A stretch of DNA of 33,119 bases from DAOUGC01 sp034429695 (GCA_034429695.1 DAOUGC010000232.1:1-33119), one strand, 5' to 3'; positions 1 through 9,229 are shown, counted from the stretch's first letter. The notes: generated by a model not told the origin, from the letters alone. Program-made: numbers and translations.

Positions 1-215
1 ACATAGTCAAATTGCCCGTCAGCAAACGGTGCTGGTTGCTCCATATTCCACTGGTAATCATGACCATCGCCCATATCGGAAGAAAAATATTGAAGGGTTG
101 CAGGCAGGTATTGGGATAAGATCCTGTCTCGAGCGCCTGCATCCAGCAGGGAACCAGTCTTATTTTCCATCAATTGTGCAACCACTTCATATCGAGGTAA
201 TCGGGTTTCAGTCAT
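1..215 (-). CDS. SAM-dependent methyltransferase, N-terminal part (cut by left edge)
   Basis: Reading leftwards from an ATG at 215-213, the frame stays open to the window edge (71 complete codons), so only the N-terminus is visible. It contains LLDAGARD, which fits the glycine-rich SAM-binding motif I of class I methyltransferases, and about 40 residues later PFADGQFDY, which fits the PF.D..FD.V stretch of Methyltransf_11-type enzymes. The start overlaps the stop of the upstream glycosyltransferase by 8 bases, so it is very probably the last visible gene of the polysaccharide operon. A role in methylating a sugar or a biosynthetic intermediate is inferred from context. The substrate cannot be told from this fragment. 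Confidence 0.75.
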   Translation of the reverse strand, partial: MTETRLPRYEVVAQLMENKTGSLLDAGARDRILSQYLPATLQYFSSDMGDGHDYQWNMEQPAPFADGQFDY

Positions 216-1290
216 GCACTTCTCCACTTATTTCACGCAACTGGATAATGATTTTTTTCAGGTAAGCATCCATATCATGCGTGCCCACCACCAGTTTCCG
301 CAGATCCTGCATGGAGTCGGCAACTCCGTCAGTTATTTTCAGGTGAAGCTGTAGAACCTGATCAGCGACCATGCCGGGGTGGGTGATCTGCAAAAAATAT
401 TCAGGCCGGTCAGAAAAGAATTCGTTGAAAGCCACGTTTGCTGTTAATACAGGTACCCCACAGGCCAATCCTTCCAGCACGGTCTTGTCCATGCTGCCGG
501 TCTCGCTCAGGTTAATCTGCATATTGGATCCCCGAAACAACTCGGGCAGTCGGGTCTGATCAACTGCACCCACCCATTCAATACGCTCAGAGACGCCCAG
601 CGTCCCGGCCAATCCCCGCATTTTTTCCTGATAATCGCGGTCTTCCTCAGTCAGGGTTGGGCCAACAAGCTGCAACCGGAAAGGGATCTGTGGTGCTTTC
701 AAAGCCAGTTCAGCCATCATACAGATGAGCAGGTCGATCCTTTTCCGCGGGGAAATACGGCCGACGTGGATCAAATTCGGGGCAATGCAACGTTCCGCCG
801 GGGGTTGGAACAAATCCGTATCCACACCCTGCCCAATGATACGGACCTTTTTGGATGGAATGCGAAATCCTTCCGGTGTGGAGGTAACCACGCGGTCCAC
901 CAGCGCGTGCGCCAGACGCAGCCCCTGGGTGACACTGCCGTGCGCATACCACATCAGAACCGGGGTGCGGGTGATTTTCAGGCCTGGCGCAAGACGGTAT
1001 GCCCAGGGGTGCGCCATGTGAATAAAACAGGCATCAATTTTCTCTTCCTTGATTAGCCCAACCAGCCAGCGGTTGAAACCGGCCAGCTCTCTCCACCACC
1101 TCATCCGGCTTTCATAAAAAGCGGGCAACGCCTCCACCCTCAGATTGGAAGGCACAGACTGAGCATTTACATTTTCCGATAAAACAACCACCCTCTCAAG
1201 CCGCGCGGCAAGCGCCCTGGCAATCCGCGGCTGCCATGCCAGCGCGCCTGAGGCGGGGTCCATCGAGAAATTAATCAACAGTAGTCGCAA
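208..1290 (-). CDS. GT4-family glycosyltransferase
   Basis: Likely a cytoplasmic, retaining GT-B glycosyltransferase that adds one sugar to a lipid-linked glycan. The N-terminal half is the acceptor domain. The C-terminal half has GQGVDTDLF, HVGRISPRKRIDLL and the donor-binding stretch TGSMDKTVLEGLACGVPVL, a known variant of the GT4 E-x7-E region with wider spacing between the two glutamates. I prefer the TTG at 1290-1288 as start, giving 360 residues: it is preceded by GAGGGA, and the protein then begins directly with the first beta strand (RLLLINFSM). An ATG at 1320 is possible but adds ten non-conserved residues and lengthens the overlap with the preceding methyltransferase from 20 to 50 bases. 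Donor and acceptor sugars are unknown. Confidence 0.88.
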   Translation of the reverse strand: MRLLLINFSMDPASGALAWQPRIARALAARLERVVVLSENVNAQSVPSNLRVEALPAFYESRMRWWRELAGFNRWLVGLIKEEKIDACFIHMAHPWAYRLAPGLKITRTPVLMWYAHGSVTQGLRLAHALVDRVVTSTPEGFRIPSKKVRIIGQGVDTDLFQPPAERCIAPNLIHVGRISPRKRIDLLICMMAELALKAPQIPFRLQLVGPTLTEEDRDYQEKMRGLAGTLGVSERIEWVGAVDQTRLPELFRGSNMQINLSETGSMDKTVLEGLACGVPVLTANVAFNEFFSDRPEYFLQITHPGMVADQVLQLHLKITDGVADSMQDLRKLVVGTHDMDAYLKKIIIQLREISGEVHD

Positions 1291-1942
1291 GGGTCCCTCG
1301 GATGAAATACCCCAGAGCAAAATCTGCCTGATTAACGTGGCTGTTGGAAGGTCTTATCACAGCCCATAGCATCGCCAGCATCTTTCGAACACTGCGCAAC
1401 GGGGCAAATTCAACCATTGAAAAGGCAGCCGCCAATCGATCCCAGGCAAGCGGCTCAATGATGAATTGTTCACTTTTGATGCCACATCTGCACAGATACG
1501 CCTCCCACCACTGTGCGGTATGGCGGTGATAATCATACGGAGAACCGTGAACAGGATACAAAAATGGCACCAGGATGGTGAATCCACCTCCCGGCCTGAC
1601 CACCCGCAGCATTTCTTCAATGGCCATCCCATCGTTACATAAATGTTCAACCGTATTGAAGCAGATCACATGTTCAAAACAGCCATCAGCAAAAGGCAAA
1701 CGATGATCAAGGTTGCCGATCACATCAGGATGAATGTTCTTATTCAGATTTATCGAGACCACTTCATCGAGTCTCATCAGGTGATAATAACTGTTGGTTG
1801 CCCCACCACCCATGTCCAGGATGACCCCTGAAAAACTTAAGCCTTCAATACACTCGTACTCAAGTGATCGAAGTAACGATAGGTGGGTTGAGGATAATTT
1901 TCTCCATCTGGCAAATGATGGGCGTTTTGGATTGACAATCAT
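1271..1942 (-). CDS. Class I SAM-dependent methyltransferase
   Basis: A 223-residue protein with a Methyltransf_11-like core. ILDMGGGATNS (about residues 41-51) is the SAM-binding glycine loop, LPFADGCFEHVICFNTVEHL covers motifs III-IV, and LRVVRPGGGFTILVPF is the post-motif segment. It probably methylates a sugar or sugar nucleotide during surface-glycan assembly. That role is inferred from its place between two GT4 genes, because this fold does not reveal substrate. The ATG at 1942-1940 overlaps the TGA of the upstream glycosyltransferase as ATGA, which implies translational coupling. Its own stop lies within the next glycosyltransferase gene. Other methyl acceptors, such as lipid or quinone, cannot be excluded. 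Confidence 0.85.
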   Translation of the reverse strand: MIVNPKRPSFARWRKLSSTHLSLLRSLEYECIEGLSFSGVILDMGGGATNSYYHLMRLDEVVSINLNKNIHPDVIGNLDHRLPFADGCFEHVICFNTVEHLCNDGMAIEEMLRVVRPGGGFTILVPFLYPVHGSPYDYHRHTAQWWEAYLCRCGIKSEQFIIEPLAWDRLAAAFSMVEFAPLRSVRKMLAMLWAVIRPSNSHVNQADFALGYFIRGTLATTVD

Positions 1943-3093
1943 CGGGATACACCTGCATTGAGAAGCAGTTCAACCCAGGCACGTTCCAATCTTTCTGGAG
2001 AATAAATATCCATCACACGCATCCTGGCCTCTCTCCCGAGAGCCTCCCGCAAATGGTCGTTCTTAAGCAACTTGATGATGCTGTCCACCATGCCTTGCAC
2101 ATCATCCGGCGTATGCAAAAACCCGGTGCTGCCGTCCACCACGATGTCTTCAATACCGGTAATGTGCGGCGCCACCACTGGCAATTCAAAATATCCAGCC
2201 TCCACTGCCACCCGGCCAAACCCCTCATAGTGTGAGGTGAGCAGTAAAACACTGGCTTGACGATAATAATCCGGCAGTTGCTGGTATGCAATATGCCCGC
2301 CCAGAGTTACACAATCCTGCAAACCCATCTCGTCCACTTTCTTTTCCAACGCTTCCTTCAAGGAGCCTTCACCAAGGATAAGAAATAGGGTCGAGGGCAT
2401 TTCCATGTGAACCAGATGGGCTATATCCAGCCATTGCATCAGGTTCTTCTCCTCACTCAACCGACCCACATACAAAACCTGCTGGCTGACAGCATGCGTT
2501 TTGTCCCGTCCACCTTCCTCCTGCATTAGCGGCACAGCCACAGGCAGGGTGGTGACCCGGTCATTCAACCCACGGCGGCGGATTTCCTTTTCGATAAAGT
2601 TGCCCACCACCCGCAATTTATTAAATGCGGGCAGGGCTTTCAGCACCATCCCGTACCGCAAACGCCCTATCCATGATGAACCAAAATGCTGCCGGATGGC
2701 ATGTGGCGAGAACAAATCATAATGGATTTGCCCCACCACAGGAATGTGCAGAAAACCACCGGCGATTAACGCCACCCAGCCGTCCTCCTGCACAGTCTGA
2801 CTGCTGATGACAGAAATGGGTTTTCTTTTGTTTAAACCCAGCAAAAAAAACAACAGTCGCAACCATATCAGCCAGAACCACCTGGCATGAATACTGATGA
2901 TGGTCAGGTTTTCAATCTGGATGGTTTTGTTTATATATTTGCGGGTGAGCACCAAATTCGTGATGCACCCATCTTCATTTCGTCCTTTTAATATTCTGGC
3001 ATATTCAAGCTGACGCGCAAGATAATCCGAATTTTCCGGGTTTGAAAAAGCACTGTCATCATAGCCAATCTGCACAATATGGGCTTGCTTCAT
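1939..3093 (-). CDS. GT4-family glycosyltransferase
   Basis: A 384-residue GT-B glycosyltransferase. The C-terminal donor domain is clear: VLYVGRLSEEKNLMQWLDIA opens it, FLILGEGSLKEALE follows, and EGFGRVAVE (residues 290-298) is a textbook E-x7-E motif binding the nucleotide-sugar, followed by LPVVAP. The N-terminal half carries a hydrophobic stretch (WFWLIWLRLLFFLLGL) that may dock it on the membrane. It should add a sugar to the lipid-linked repeat unit on the cytoplasmic face. Both ends are coupled: its ATG overlaps the flippase stop (ATGA at 3093-3090), and its TGA overlaps the methyltransferase ATG (1942-1939). Sugar specificity cannot be read from sequence. Confidence 0.9.
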   Translation of the reverse strand: MKQAHIVQIGYDDSAFSNPENSDYLARQLEYARILKGRNEDGCITNLVLTRKYINKTIQIENLTIISIHARWFWLIWLRLLFFLLGLNKRKPISVISSQTVQEDGWVALIAGGFLHIPVVGQIHYDLFSPHAIRQHFGSSWIGRLRYGMVLKALPAFNKLRVVGNFIEKEIRRRGLNDRVTTLPVAVPLMQEEGGRDKTHAVSQQVLYVGRLSEEKNLMQWLDIAHLVHMEMPSTLFLILGEGSLKEALEKKVDEMGLQDCVTLGGHIAYQQLPDYYRQASVLLLTSHYEGFGRVAVEAGYFELPVVAPHITGIEDIVVDGSTGFLHTPDDVQGMVDSIIKLLKNDHLREALGREARMRVMDIYSPERLERAWVELLLNAGVSR

Positions 3094-4442
3094 GGCATCG
3101 CCACTTCTTCAGCCTGTCGCTTGATTACAACCGGTATTGCCTGTGGCAGGATGCGGGAGACAATGATGATGGCACCGATTGCCATCACCAGATAATGACC
3201 TGCATACCCAAGGGCAGCATAAAGTGCATCTGGTTCCAGCCATCGGAACAAAACATATGTTCCTGCATACTGCACAATCAAGGCAAGATAATTCAACCCG
3301 GTATAACGGGTGATCTTGCCGGTGTGCACCAGAATGGGCCACACCCACATGTATACACCATTCACAAACAGGAAGGGCAGGGTCAGGATGATAATCGGAA
3401 GCTCAGCGCCTGCAAACCGGCCTGCCAGAAATACATCAATAATCCATGATAACAATAGCGCTTCCAACGCAACCACAATCGCCGTAAAAACTGCCGTGCC
3501 CCCCAGAATGCGCCCTGCCAGCCGCCGATATTCCGGGTGCAACTTTTGTTGCAACAGATTCAAGAAGCGTGGATAGTAAACCTGATTGAGGGCATCAAAC
3601 AGCACGTAAAATCCATCCGTCAAAGAACGGGCGAATTTGTAAATACCGGTCATGCGGTCATCGGCAAATAACCCAACCAGGAGTACATCCGCGCCGCGGT
3701 GAAACAGCTTGGTATACCCAAGCAGATTGCCCATGAATAAAAAGCGAATATTTTTTCGATAATCCGGTAGTGCCAGACGCATATTCGTCAGGCTCAGAGA
3801 ATATCCCTCAAGACGTCTCCAGATGTAAAGCGTCAGTGCAGCGGTCAAACCCACCACAATTACTGTTGAAGAAAATAATCCGAAATAATAGCCACCGATG
3901 TTGGGGTTCAACAGAATGATCGGCAGGAAGATCGCCAGGTTGGCAAGCTGATTGACAAAACGCCCTGCACCCATCAGGTAAAAGCGTTCCGAAAAGCGTT
4001 GCAGGAAAGTGAACGTATTTCCAATCGATACCAGCGCCAGCGACAGGGTCTGCAGCACGATCCAGTATGGCTGAATGGGTGCTGCTGTAAATAGATGAAC
4101 CAAGCTGAAATTAACCACCCCGCCCAGCAGGCAAAGACCCAATGCAATCAGCGTATTGCCTGCCATGGTCACCTGCAGCACACCCGCCCGATAAGCCTTT
4201 TGATCCACATCAGCCGGTAAATCTGACCGGTAATACAGGCGGCCCGCCAGATCAATCAGACGAACATCCAAAAAATTCAATACGGTTGCATTAATACCTG
4301 CGATGATCGCAATCACCCCATAATTTTCAGCACCGAGAATGCGTGCATTGATTAATCCCTGAGCAAAGCCAATCGCCGTGCATACCACATTGACGATCAC
4401 CATGTATTGCCCCGGGGTTATTTTCTTTAGGAAATTATTCAC
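3090..4442 (-). CDS. Wzx-like polysaccharide flippase (MOP superfamily)
   Basis: A multi-span membrane protein of about 450 residues with roughly a dozen hydrophobic segments, consistent with O-antigen/teichoic-acid exporters of the MOP superfamily, which flip lipid-linked glycan units across the membrane. The N-terminus has the usual pattern: a first helix with GFAQGLINARILGAENYGV, then a helix ending near VRLIDLAGRLYYR. I chose the GTG at 4442-4440, four bases past the upstream stop, because the protein then begins just before helix 1. An ATG at 4526 in the same frame would add 28 residues and overlap the previous gene by 80 bases. The 3' end is ATGA-coupled to a GT4. Together with the adjacent polymerase/ligase-like genes this suggests a Wzx/Wzy-type pathway. 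Confidence 0.87.
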   Translation of the reverse strand: MNNFLKKITPGQYMVIVNVVCTAIGFAQGLINARILGAENYGVIAIIAGINATVLNFLDVRLIDLAGRLYYRSDLPADVDQKAYRAGVLQVTMAGNTLIALGLCLLGGVVNFSLVHLFTAAPIQPYWIVLQTLSLALVSIGNTFTFLQRFSERFYLMGAGRFVNQLANLAIFLPIILLNPNIGGYYFGLFSSTVIVVGLTAALTLYIWRRLEGYSLSLTNMRLALPDYRKNIRFLFMGNLLGYTKLFHRGADVLLVGLFADDRMTGIYKFARSLTDGFYVLFDALNQVYYPRFLNLLQQKLHPEYRRLAGRILGGTAVFTAIVVALEALLLSWIIDVFLAGRFAGAELPIIILTLPFLFVNGVYMWVWPILVHTGKITRYTGLNYLALIVQYAGTYVLFRWLEPDALYAALGYAGHYLVMAIGAIIIVSRILPQAIPVVIKRQAEEVAMP

Positions 4443-4446
4443 TCTA

Positions 4447-6774
4447 CTACCAGTCCACTTCACCCAGGTCTTTAACCAGTGATGCACAATCATGCCGGTC
4501 ATCCGCCTGATTGCACCAGTCCGCATAAAGCGCTGCCCGTTGAGGCCAATCCCCCGGCAGGTGAATGATCGTCACCTGGGGGACCAGTTCCATCGCCATG
4601 CCTTCACGCCGGAAGACCTGGTAGGTGTAGGTGGCCGCCCCAAATGTGCCGGGGCCGTGAATACCCTGCAGGATCATCCCCTGCAGCGCCTGTTGCCCGC
4701 TGGACAATGCACCTGCCAGATCACCGTTGTGGTGCAACACCTCCGCCTGATACCAGTTCAAGTCCAGCCGGTTCTCCTCCTGTTCAGCAAATGCCAGGCG
4801 CGCCCGTTCGATCAATACCTGCACCCTGGCATAATCCTGATCCTTAAGGCTGTGGTCGATTACCGGCAAATAGGTACGCATTACCGTGGGGTTCTCAGCC
4901 AGGGCGGCCTCCACATCGAATGCAACGCCTTTCGTTTCAAGCTTGTGTTCCTTCACCGAGCGACGCAGATCGGTCTGCTCCCAGAAGGGGCTTTCCAACC
5001 AGTCGTCCTGGTCTTCCAGCGCCGCAATGTAACCTGCTTCGGCTTCCTCTTTTCGTCCGAGATGTTCCAGCAGCATGGAGCGGTTCAAAGCAGCTTCAGA
5101 CCAGCGCGGCGCCAGTGCAACCGCCTGGTCATAAGCAGTCAACGCCTGCTCCCACTCGCCATTTGACTGGTACACGACAGCCAGGTTCAACCAGTTGGGC
5201 GCCCAAAGAGGATCGAGCTGAGTACACTGTTCAAAATTTTCGATGGCGCGCGTGAGGGCCTGCCCGTCGCCATCGGCTGCCAAAACTGCATTTGCCAGCC
5301 CCAGTTGCTGCCAGGCCGGCGCGAGCGTTGGGTCGCGTTGGGTGGCAACCTCAAAATGGGAAACTGCAGTTTGCCACTCCTCACGGTTGGCAGCTTCTGC
5401 CCCCTGCTGCATGGGCAGCCCCGTCCACGCCAACCAGGCAGCACCGACCACCGCCGTGACTGCCAACCCCACCCCACCTGCTGTTCTCCAAATCGACTTT
5501 GCCTGGTCAGGCTGCCGGATGGTTCCCAGGGCGGTCCCGAGCAGGATGCACAATACCCACAAACAGGTGGGCACGGTGTGATGCACACTATCCACCAGCC
5601 CGTGAACCAAAAAAGCAGCCATCACCGCTGCCGCACTGATCACCACCGACCAGTCTGTCTTCGCAGCATCACTCTGGACACTGCGCAGCAACTGACGAAT
5701 GAGCATGATTACCAGCCAACCCAGAGAAAGAAAACCGGGCAAACCGGTGCTGCCCAGCGCGTCCAGATAAATGTTGTGGGAATAGATGAATAAAGCCCGT
5801 GGTGGAACCGAATAATGCGTGGCAAACAGGCTGGCGTACGTGAACAATCCTTTACCGGTCAACGGGGACTGCAAAAAGGCCTCCCATGAGGGTTGCCACA
5901 GGAATCCACGTGATTCCACCAGTGAGCCGTGGGTTGGATGTTGTAATTGCTGGTAGAGTAAAAACCCCAACAGGGCCAATCCCAGCAGACCGGCCAGGGC
6001 AATCCACACCCAACGCCCGGCAACCAGTGGTTTGATCTTTTCCCACCAGCGTCCCTGCAATCCGCCGAAGTACAGGAAGAACAACACCGCCAGTCCCGCT
6101 GCAGTTCCCATCCAGCCTCCGCGTGAGGATGTCAGATAAATCAACAGCAAATCAATGGCGATGTATATACCCAGCAACCAGCGCGTTATCCGGCTTTTGC
6201 CGTGCAACCAGCGCGCAACGGCAGGCATCAGGAGCAAATTGAGCAGCACTGCCATGAAATTGGGCAGCGATAGACGAAAAACCATGTCGGGCAGCCAGTC
6301 GCCGGGGTTGGATTTCAACCACGCCGCATACCATGTGACTGCCTCGTACAGTGAGAACAACATCACAATCCCGCCGGTGATTAACAGCGTCTTGGTCACC
6401 AGCTCAGCAGGCAGCCCACGTCTGACGGCGGCGGCGAAAAATACAGCCAGGAACACTGGTGTGATGATCAGCCACAGCTCTGAGAAAGATCGACGCGGGT
6501 CCATGGACAGGATCGAGGTGATGACCCCCACAGCCAGCCAGAGCATAAGGGGCGCTGCCAGTGGAGATCGCACACTGCCACGTATGAGCCCATAGCCGAT
6601 GCCCAGGAGCAGCAGCAGCCCGGCAGTCATCATCAGTGTTTGCGGAAGCACAATCCCCATCTGTGTGCTGCCAAGCAGGATCATATAACTGAAGCCCAGG
6701 ATCAAACCGCTTTCCTGAGCCAGGTAAATCATTTGAGCACGGGGGAGGAATTTTCTCACAGTGATGATTCTCAC
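4447..6774 (-). CDS. O-antigen ligase/polymerase-like membrane protein with TPR domain (copy 1)
   Basis: About 775 residues. The N-terminal 400 hold many transmembrane helices and the Wzy_C/O-antigen-ligase signature: TSSRGGWMGTAAG, later QSPLTGKGLFTYASLF and HNIYLDALGSTGLPGF in a large extracytoplasmic loop. The C-terminal part has TPR-like helices (ASNREEWQTAVSHFEVATQR-type repeats; the residues NWLNLAVVYQSNGEWEQAL are visible) and ends in a shared tail with SPFWEQTDLR. It should join or polymerise lipid-linked glycans on the outer face of the membrane. I chose GTG at 6774-6772, which overlaps the upstream TGA as GTGA. Another GTG lies at 6759. An ATG at 6864 would create a 94-base overlap. 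It is a diverged tandem paralogue of the next gene upstream. Confidence 0.85.
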   Translation of the reverse strand: MRIITVRKFLPRAQMIYLAQESGLILGFSYMILLGSTQMGIVLPQTLMMTAGLLLLLGIGYGLIRGSVRSPLAAPLMLWLAVGVITSILSMDPRRSFSELWLIITPVFLAVFFAAAVRRGLPAELVTKTLLITGGIVMLFSLYEAVTWYAAWLKSNPGDWLPDMVFRLSLPNFMAVLLNLLLMPAVARWLHGKSRITRWLLGIYIAIDLLLIYLTSSRGGWMGTAAGLAVLFFLYFGGLQGRWWEKIKPLVAGRWVWIALAGLLGLALLGFLLYQQLQHPTHGSLVESRGFLWQPSWEAFLQSPLTGKGLFTYASLFATHYSVPPRALFIYSHNIYLDALGSTGLPGFLSLGWLVIMLIRQLLRSVQSDAAKTDWSVVISAAAVMAAFLVHGLVDSVHHTVPTCLWVLCILLGTALGTIRQPDQAKSIWRTAGGVGLAVTAVVGAAWLAWTGLPMQQGAEAANREEWQTAVSHFEVATQRDPTLAPAWQQLGLANAVLAADGDGQALTRAIENFEQCTQLDPLWAPNWLNLAVVYQSNGEWEQALTAYDQAVALAPRWSEAALNRSMLLEHLGRKEEAEAGYIAALEDQDDWLESPFWEQTDLRRSVKEHKLETKGVAFDVEAALAENPTVMRTYLPVIDHSLKDQDYARVQVLIERARLAFAEQEENRLDLNWYQAEVLHHNGDLAGALSSGQQALQGMILQGIHGPGTFGAATYTYQVFRREGMAMELVPQVTIIHLPGDWPQRAALYADWCNQADDRHDCASLVKDLGEVDW

Positions 6775-9107
6775 GGGCAAGCAGGCGCCGCGGAGGGCGG
6801 TATCAACTCCCGTCCATTGTTTGCGGTGTCCATCCAGGTCCAGACCAGCCCGGCCGCCTCGCATTTTCCAGAGGCATGATAATCAGCATAGAGGTTTTCA
6901 ATTATTTCAAACTGCCCATAATCAGGTGTTAATGCAATGTACCCTGGCACCAGGACGCTGCCGGTGATGGGTTGACCGTACAACCAGACCGAGAAGGAAT
7001 TTGCCAGCCCGTCTGACCACGACGTGCGAATTCGCGCTGCACTTTTGCCAAGGTCAAGCGCAATTTCCTCAGCACCTGCAAGATCTCCCCTGGTGATTGC
7101 CAGACGGTGGCGTACCACCAGGACCGCTTCAACGGGTTCTCCAACCCAATCCGCAGTGGCAAGCAACAGTCTGGCTTCATCCAGCCGCCCCGCCTGGATG
7201 GCCTGATCAGCCTGGGCACAGAAACCGGGCAAACTTACCGGCGTCTCCCTGTAATCATGCGCAATTCCGGTTCGCAGGTCAGTCTGATCCCAGAACGGAT
7301 GGCTTGCCCAGGAAGGCTCCTGATCCAGCGCAGCAATGTACATGCTCCCAGCCTTTTCTGCCAGGCCAGCCTGTTCATACACCCAGCCCAGATTCACTTT
7401 ATACCCGGGTTCATTGGGTGATCGCCGCACCGCTTCTTCCAGATGGTCAATCGCTGCGTCAAGGTCGCCTGCCTGTGCATCCAAAACACCCAGATTTGCC
7501 CACACCCAGGTCACCTGCGGGAATAAATCCACGGCCGACATCAGGTCACGCCGGGCAGCGTTCAACTTCACAACATCCCCATCCACCTGCCAGACTTCAG
7601 CCAAAGCCATGCCAGCCTGTATGGATGGATAAACAGCATGAGGTTGCGCTTTGGAAACCTGTTGAAGCAGTTCTGAAGCCGATTCGACCTCCCCTTCATG
7701 CCACAACTGATTGGCTGTGTAGAGGGGTAAGGTCTGCGTTAAATTCCATCCCCAAATCAAAATAAGAATTAAGCCAATCGGCAGGGCGGGGAAAAAAGAC
7801 TTTTGTTTTATGACACCTGCAAGGTTGGGTTCTTTCGAGGTGATCATTGCGATCACCACCATCAACGGGATCATCACACTGGAAACCGCCGTTTCATCAT
7901 CAAACGTCATTTGCGCCAGCCAGGCAACCACACCGGCCAGCAAAGCCGCCAACCACAAACGCTCACTGGATGGCGACGCACGCAAGCTCCGGTACATCCC
8001 AATCCCAATCAAGACAGCCACGGCTGTAAAAAGCATAAAACCAATCACGCCATATTCGGCAAGCAGTTGAATGGGCAGGCTGTGGGCGTGATGCGCCCAG
8101 AAGGCGCGCGGATGCCCGTATTCAACGCCAAGGTAGGCGTAGGGAAACTGCCCGCTGCCAGCACCAAACCACGGCGATTGCTGCCATATCCTGAACGCAT
8201 TGCGCCAGATGTCAATGCGGCTGGCAAACGGGTTGCCCCCGTGAGATGGATGAACCGCGAAATACCTGCCCAGCCAAATCAGTGCCCCCAGGGCAATCAC
8301 AGCGAGTCCACCTGCAGCCCAACCGGCAACGCGCGGCATCTTCTTCACTGCGGCGGTCAGGCGTCCCCAACCCCCATTTTGTATCAACCAGAGCAGCAAC
8401 AGGGAAAAACATCCGGCCAGCAATCCCAACCAGCCGCCCCGTGATGATGTAAATGGCGCCGAGATCAGGAAAAATGCCAGCCACACGCCGAAACCCAGCC
8501 GCCCAAGTCTTGTCCGTGAGGTGAAGAAAGCCACACCGGCAAACGGCGCCACCAGGTTAACCAGGCTCATGTAAGTGTTTGGATGTCCCAGAATACTGAC
8601 CAGCCGGTAGGCATAAGGGGGAAATACAGAAGTACTGCCAGCCAGGGTCCACCAGCTTTGATAGGCGAACCAGGTCTCCAGCACAGCCATCATCATCACA
8701 ATGCCGGTCGCCCACATCAGGGCAGTCACCACAGTCCCACGTTCCATGCCGTGCCGAAACCAGTCGGGCAACACGATCAGCATCAACCCGCACCCCACCC
8801 AAACCAGGGTGCGGTGCACAGCATCGTATTTATTGGGCGAGAAAATGAAATAAACAAGCGACAACAACACCAGCGCCGCCCCCGCCAGATGCGTCCACGT
8901 AAATGCATGTTCTGTCCGCCGACGGAACACAAATCCGTCCAGAATCAGCAGGACAAAACTCAGCCCAAACCCAATCCATTGCAGGTTGGGTTCGGTTTTC
9001 CACACCATTCCCCCCGAGGCAAACGCCAGCATCAGCCCTGCCAGGAACAATACAAAGGCGGCTGTTCTGATAACATTTCGTTTTGCCCTGGGCTGTGTTT
9101 CGTGCAT
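6771..9107 (-). CDS. O-antigen ligase/polymerase-like membrane protein with TPR domain (copy 2)
   Basis: A 778-residue paralogue of the downstream neighbour. It has a helix-rich membrane region, then FTSSRGGWLGLLAG, HPSHGGNPFASR, QQSPWFGAGSGQFPYAYLG and HHAHSLPIQLLAEYGVIGF, which are the Wzy_C/ligase loop motifs with conserved Arg and His residues. These are followed by TPR repeats (WVWANLGVLDAQAGDLDAAI, YKVNLGWVYEQAGLAEKA) and a tail with HPFWDQTDLR. The ATG at 9107 follows a GGGCGGAG ribosome-binding site. It is probably the first gene of the operon running to the left edge. Whether each copy is a polymerase (Wzy), a ligase (WaaL-like) or a protein O-glycosylating ligase cannot be decided from sequence. 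Confidence 0.87.
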   Translation of the reverse strand: MHETQPRAKRNVIRTAAFVLFLAGLMLAFASGGMVWKTEPNLQWIGFGLSFVLLILDGFVFRRRTEHAFTWTHLAGAALVLLSLVYFIFSPNKYDAVHRTLVWVGCGLMLIVLPDWFRHGMERGTVVTALMWATGIVMMMAVLETWFAYQSWWTLAGSTSVFPPYAYRLVSILGHPNTYMSLVNLVAPFAGVAFFTSRTRLGRLGFGVWLAFFLISAPFTSSRGGWLGLLAGCFSLLLLWLIQNGGWGRLTAAVKKMPRVAGWAAGGLAVIALGALIWLGRYFAVHPSHGGNPFASRIDIWRNAFRIWQQSPWFGAGSGQFPYAYLGVEYGHPRAFWAHHAHSLPIQLLAEYGVIGFMLFTAVAVLIGIGMYRSLRASPSSERLWLAALLAGVVAWLAQMTFDDETAVSSVMIPLMVVIAMITSKEPNLAGVIKQKSFFPALPIGLILILIWGWNLTQTLPLYTANQLWHEGEVESASELLQQVSKAQPHAVYPSIQAGMALAEVWQVDGDVVKLNAARRDLMSAVDLFPQVTWVWANLGVLDAQAGDLDAAIDHLEEAVRRSPNEPGYKVNLGWVYEQAGLAEKAGSMYIAALDQEPSWASHPFWDQTDLRTGIAHDYRETPVSLPGFCAQADQAIQAGRLDEARLLLATADWVGEPVEAVLVVRHRLAITRGDLAGAEEIALDLGKSAARIRTSWSDGLANSFSVWLYGQPITGSVLVPGYIALTPDYGQFEIIENLYADYHASGKCEAAGLVWTWMDTANNGRELIPPSAAPACP

Positions 9108-9216
9108 GTGGCGCGCTCCGCCCTTTCGACATATTCTGAATGGGTCGTCTGCCGGCCTTACGCTTTTTCAGGCACGCCAGCGATCAAACGGGAAACAGGT
9201 CGAACAGGGTTATGGC

Positions 9217-9222
9217 ATTATA
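9217..9222 (-). promoter_or_regulatory. Candidate -10 box for the polysaccharide operon
   Basis: A consensus TATAAT reads on the minus strand in the 179-base gap between the aminopeptidase stop and the first polysaccharide gene. It would give a leader of about 105 bases. No good -35 hexamer stands 16-18 bases upstream. Instead that zone is covered by an inverted repeat (GCTTTCC/GGAAAGC at 9230-9236 and 9255-9261). Confidence 0.4.
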
Positions 9223-9229
9223 CTTTTCT

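Noticed and set aside
4492..5166. Plus-strand reading frame of 224 codons opposite the TPR part of the first ligase-like gene
   Set aside because: Antisense to a gene with clear TPR and Wzy_C features, with no family pattern of its own.
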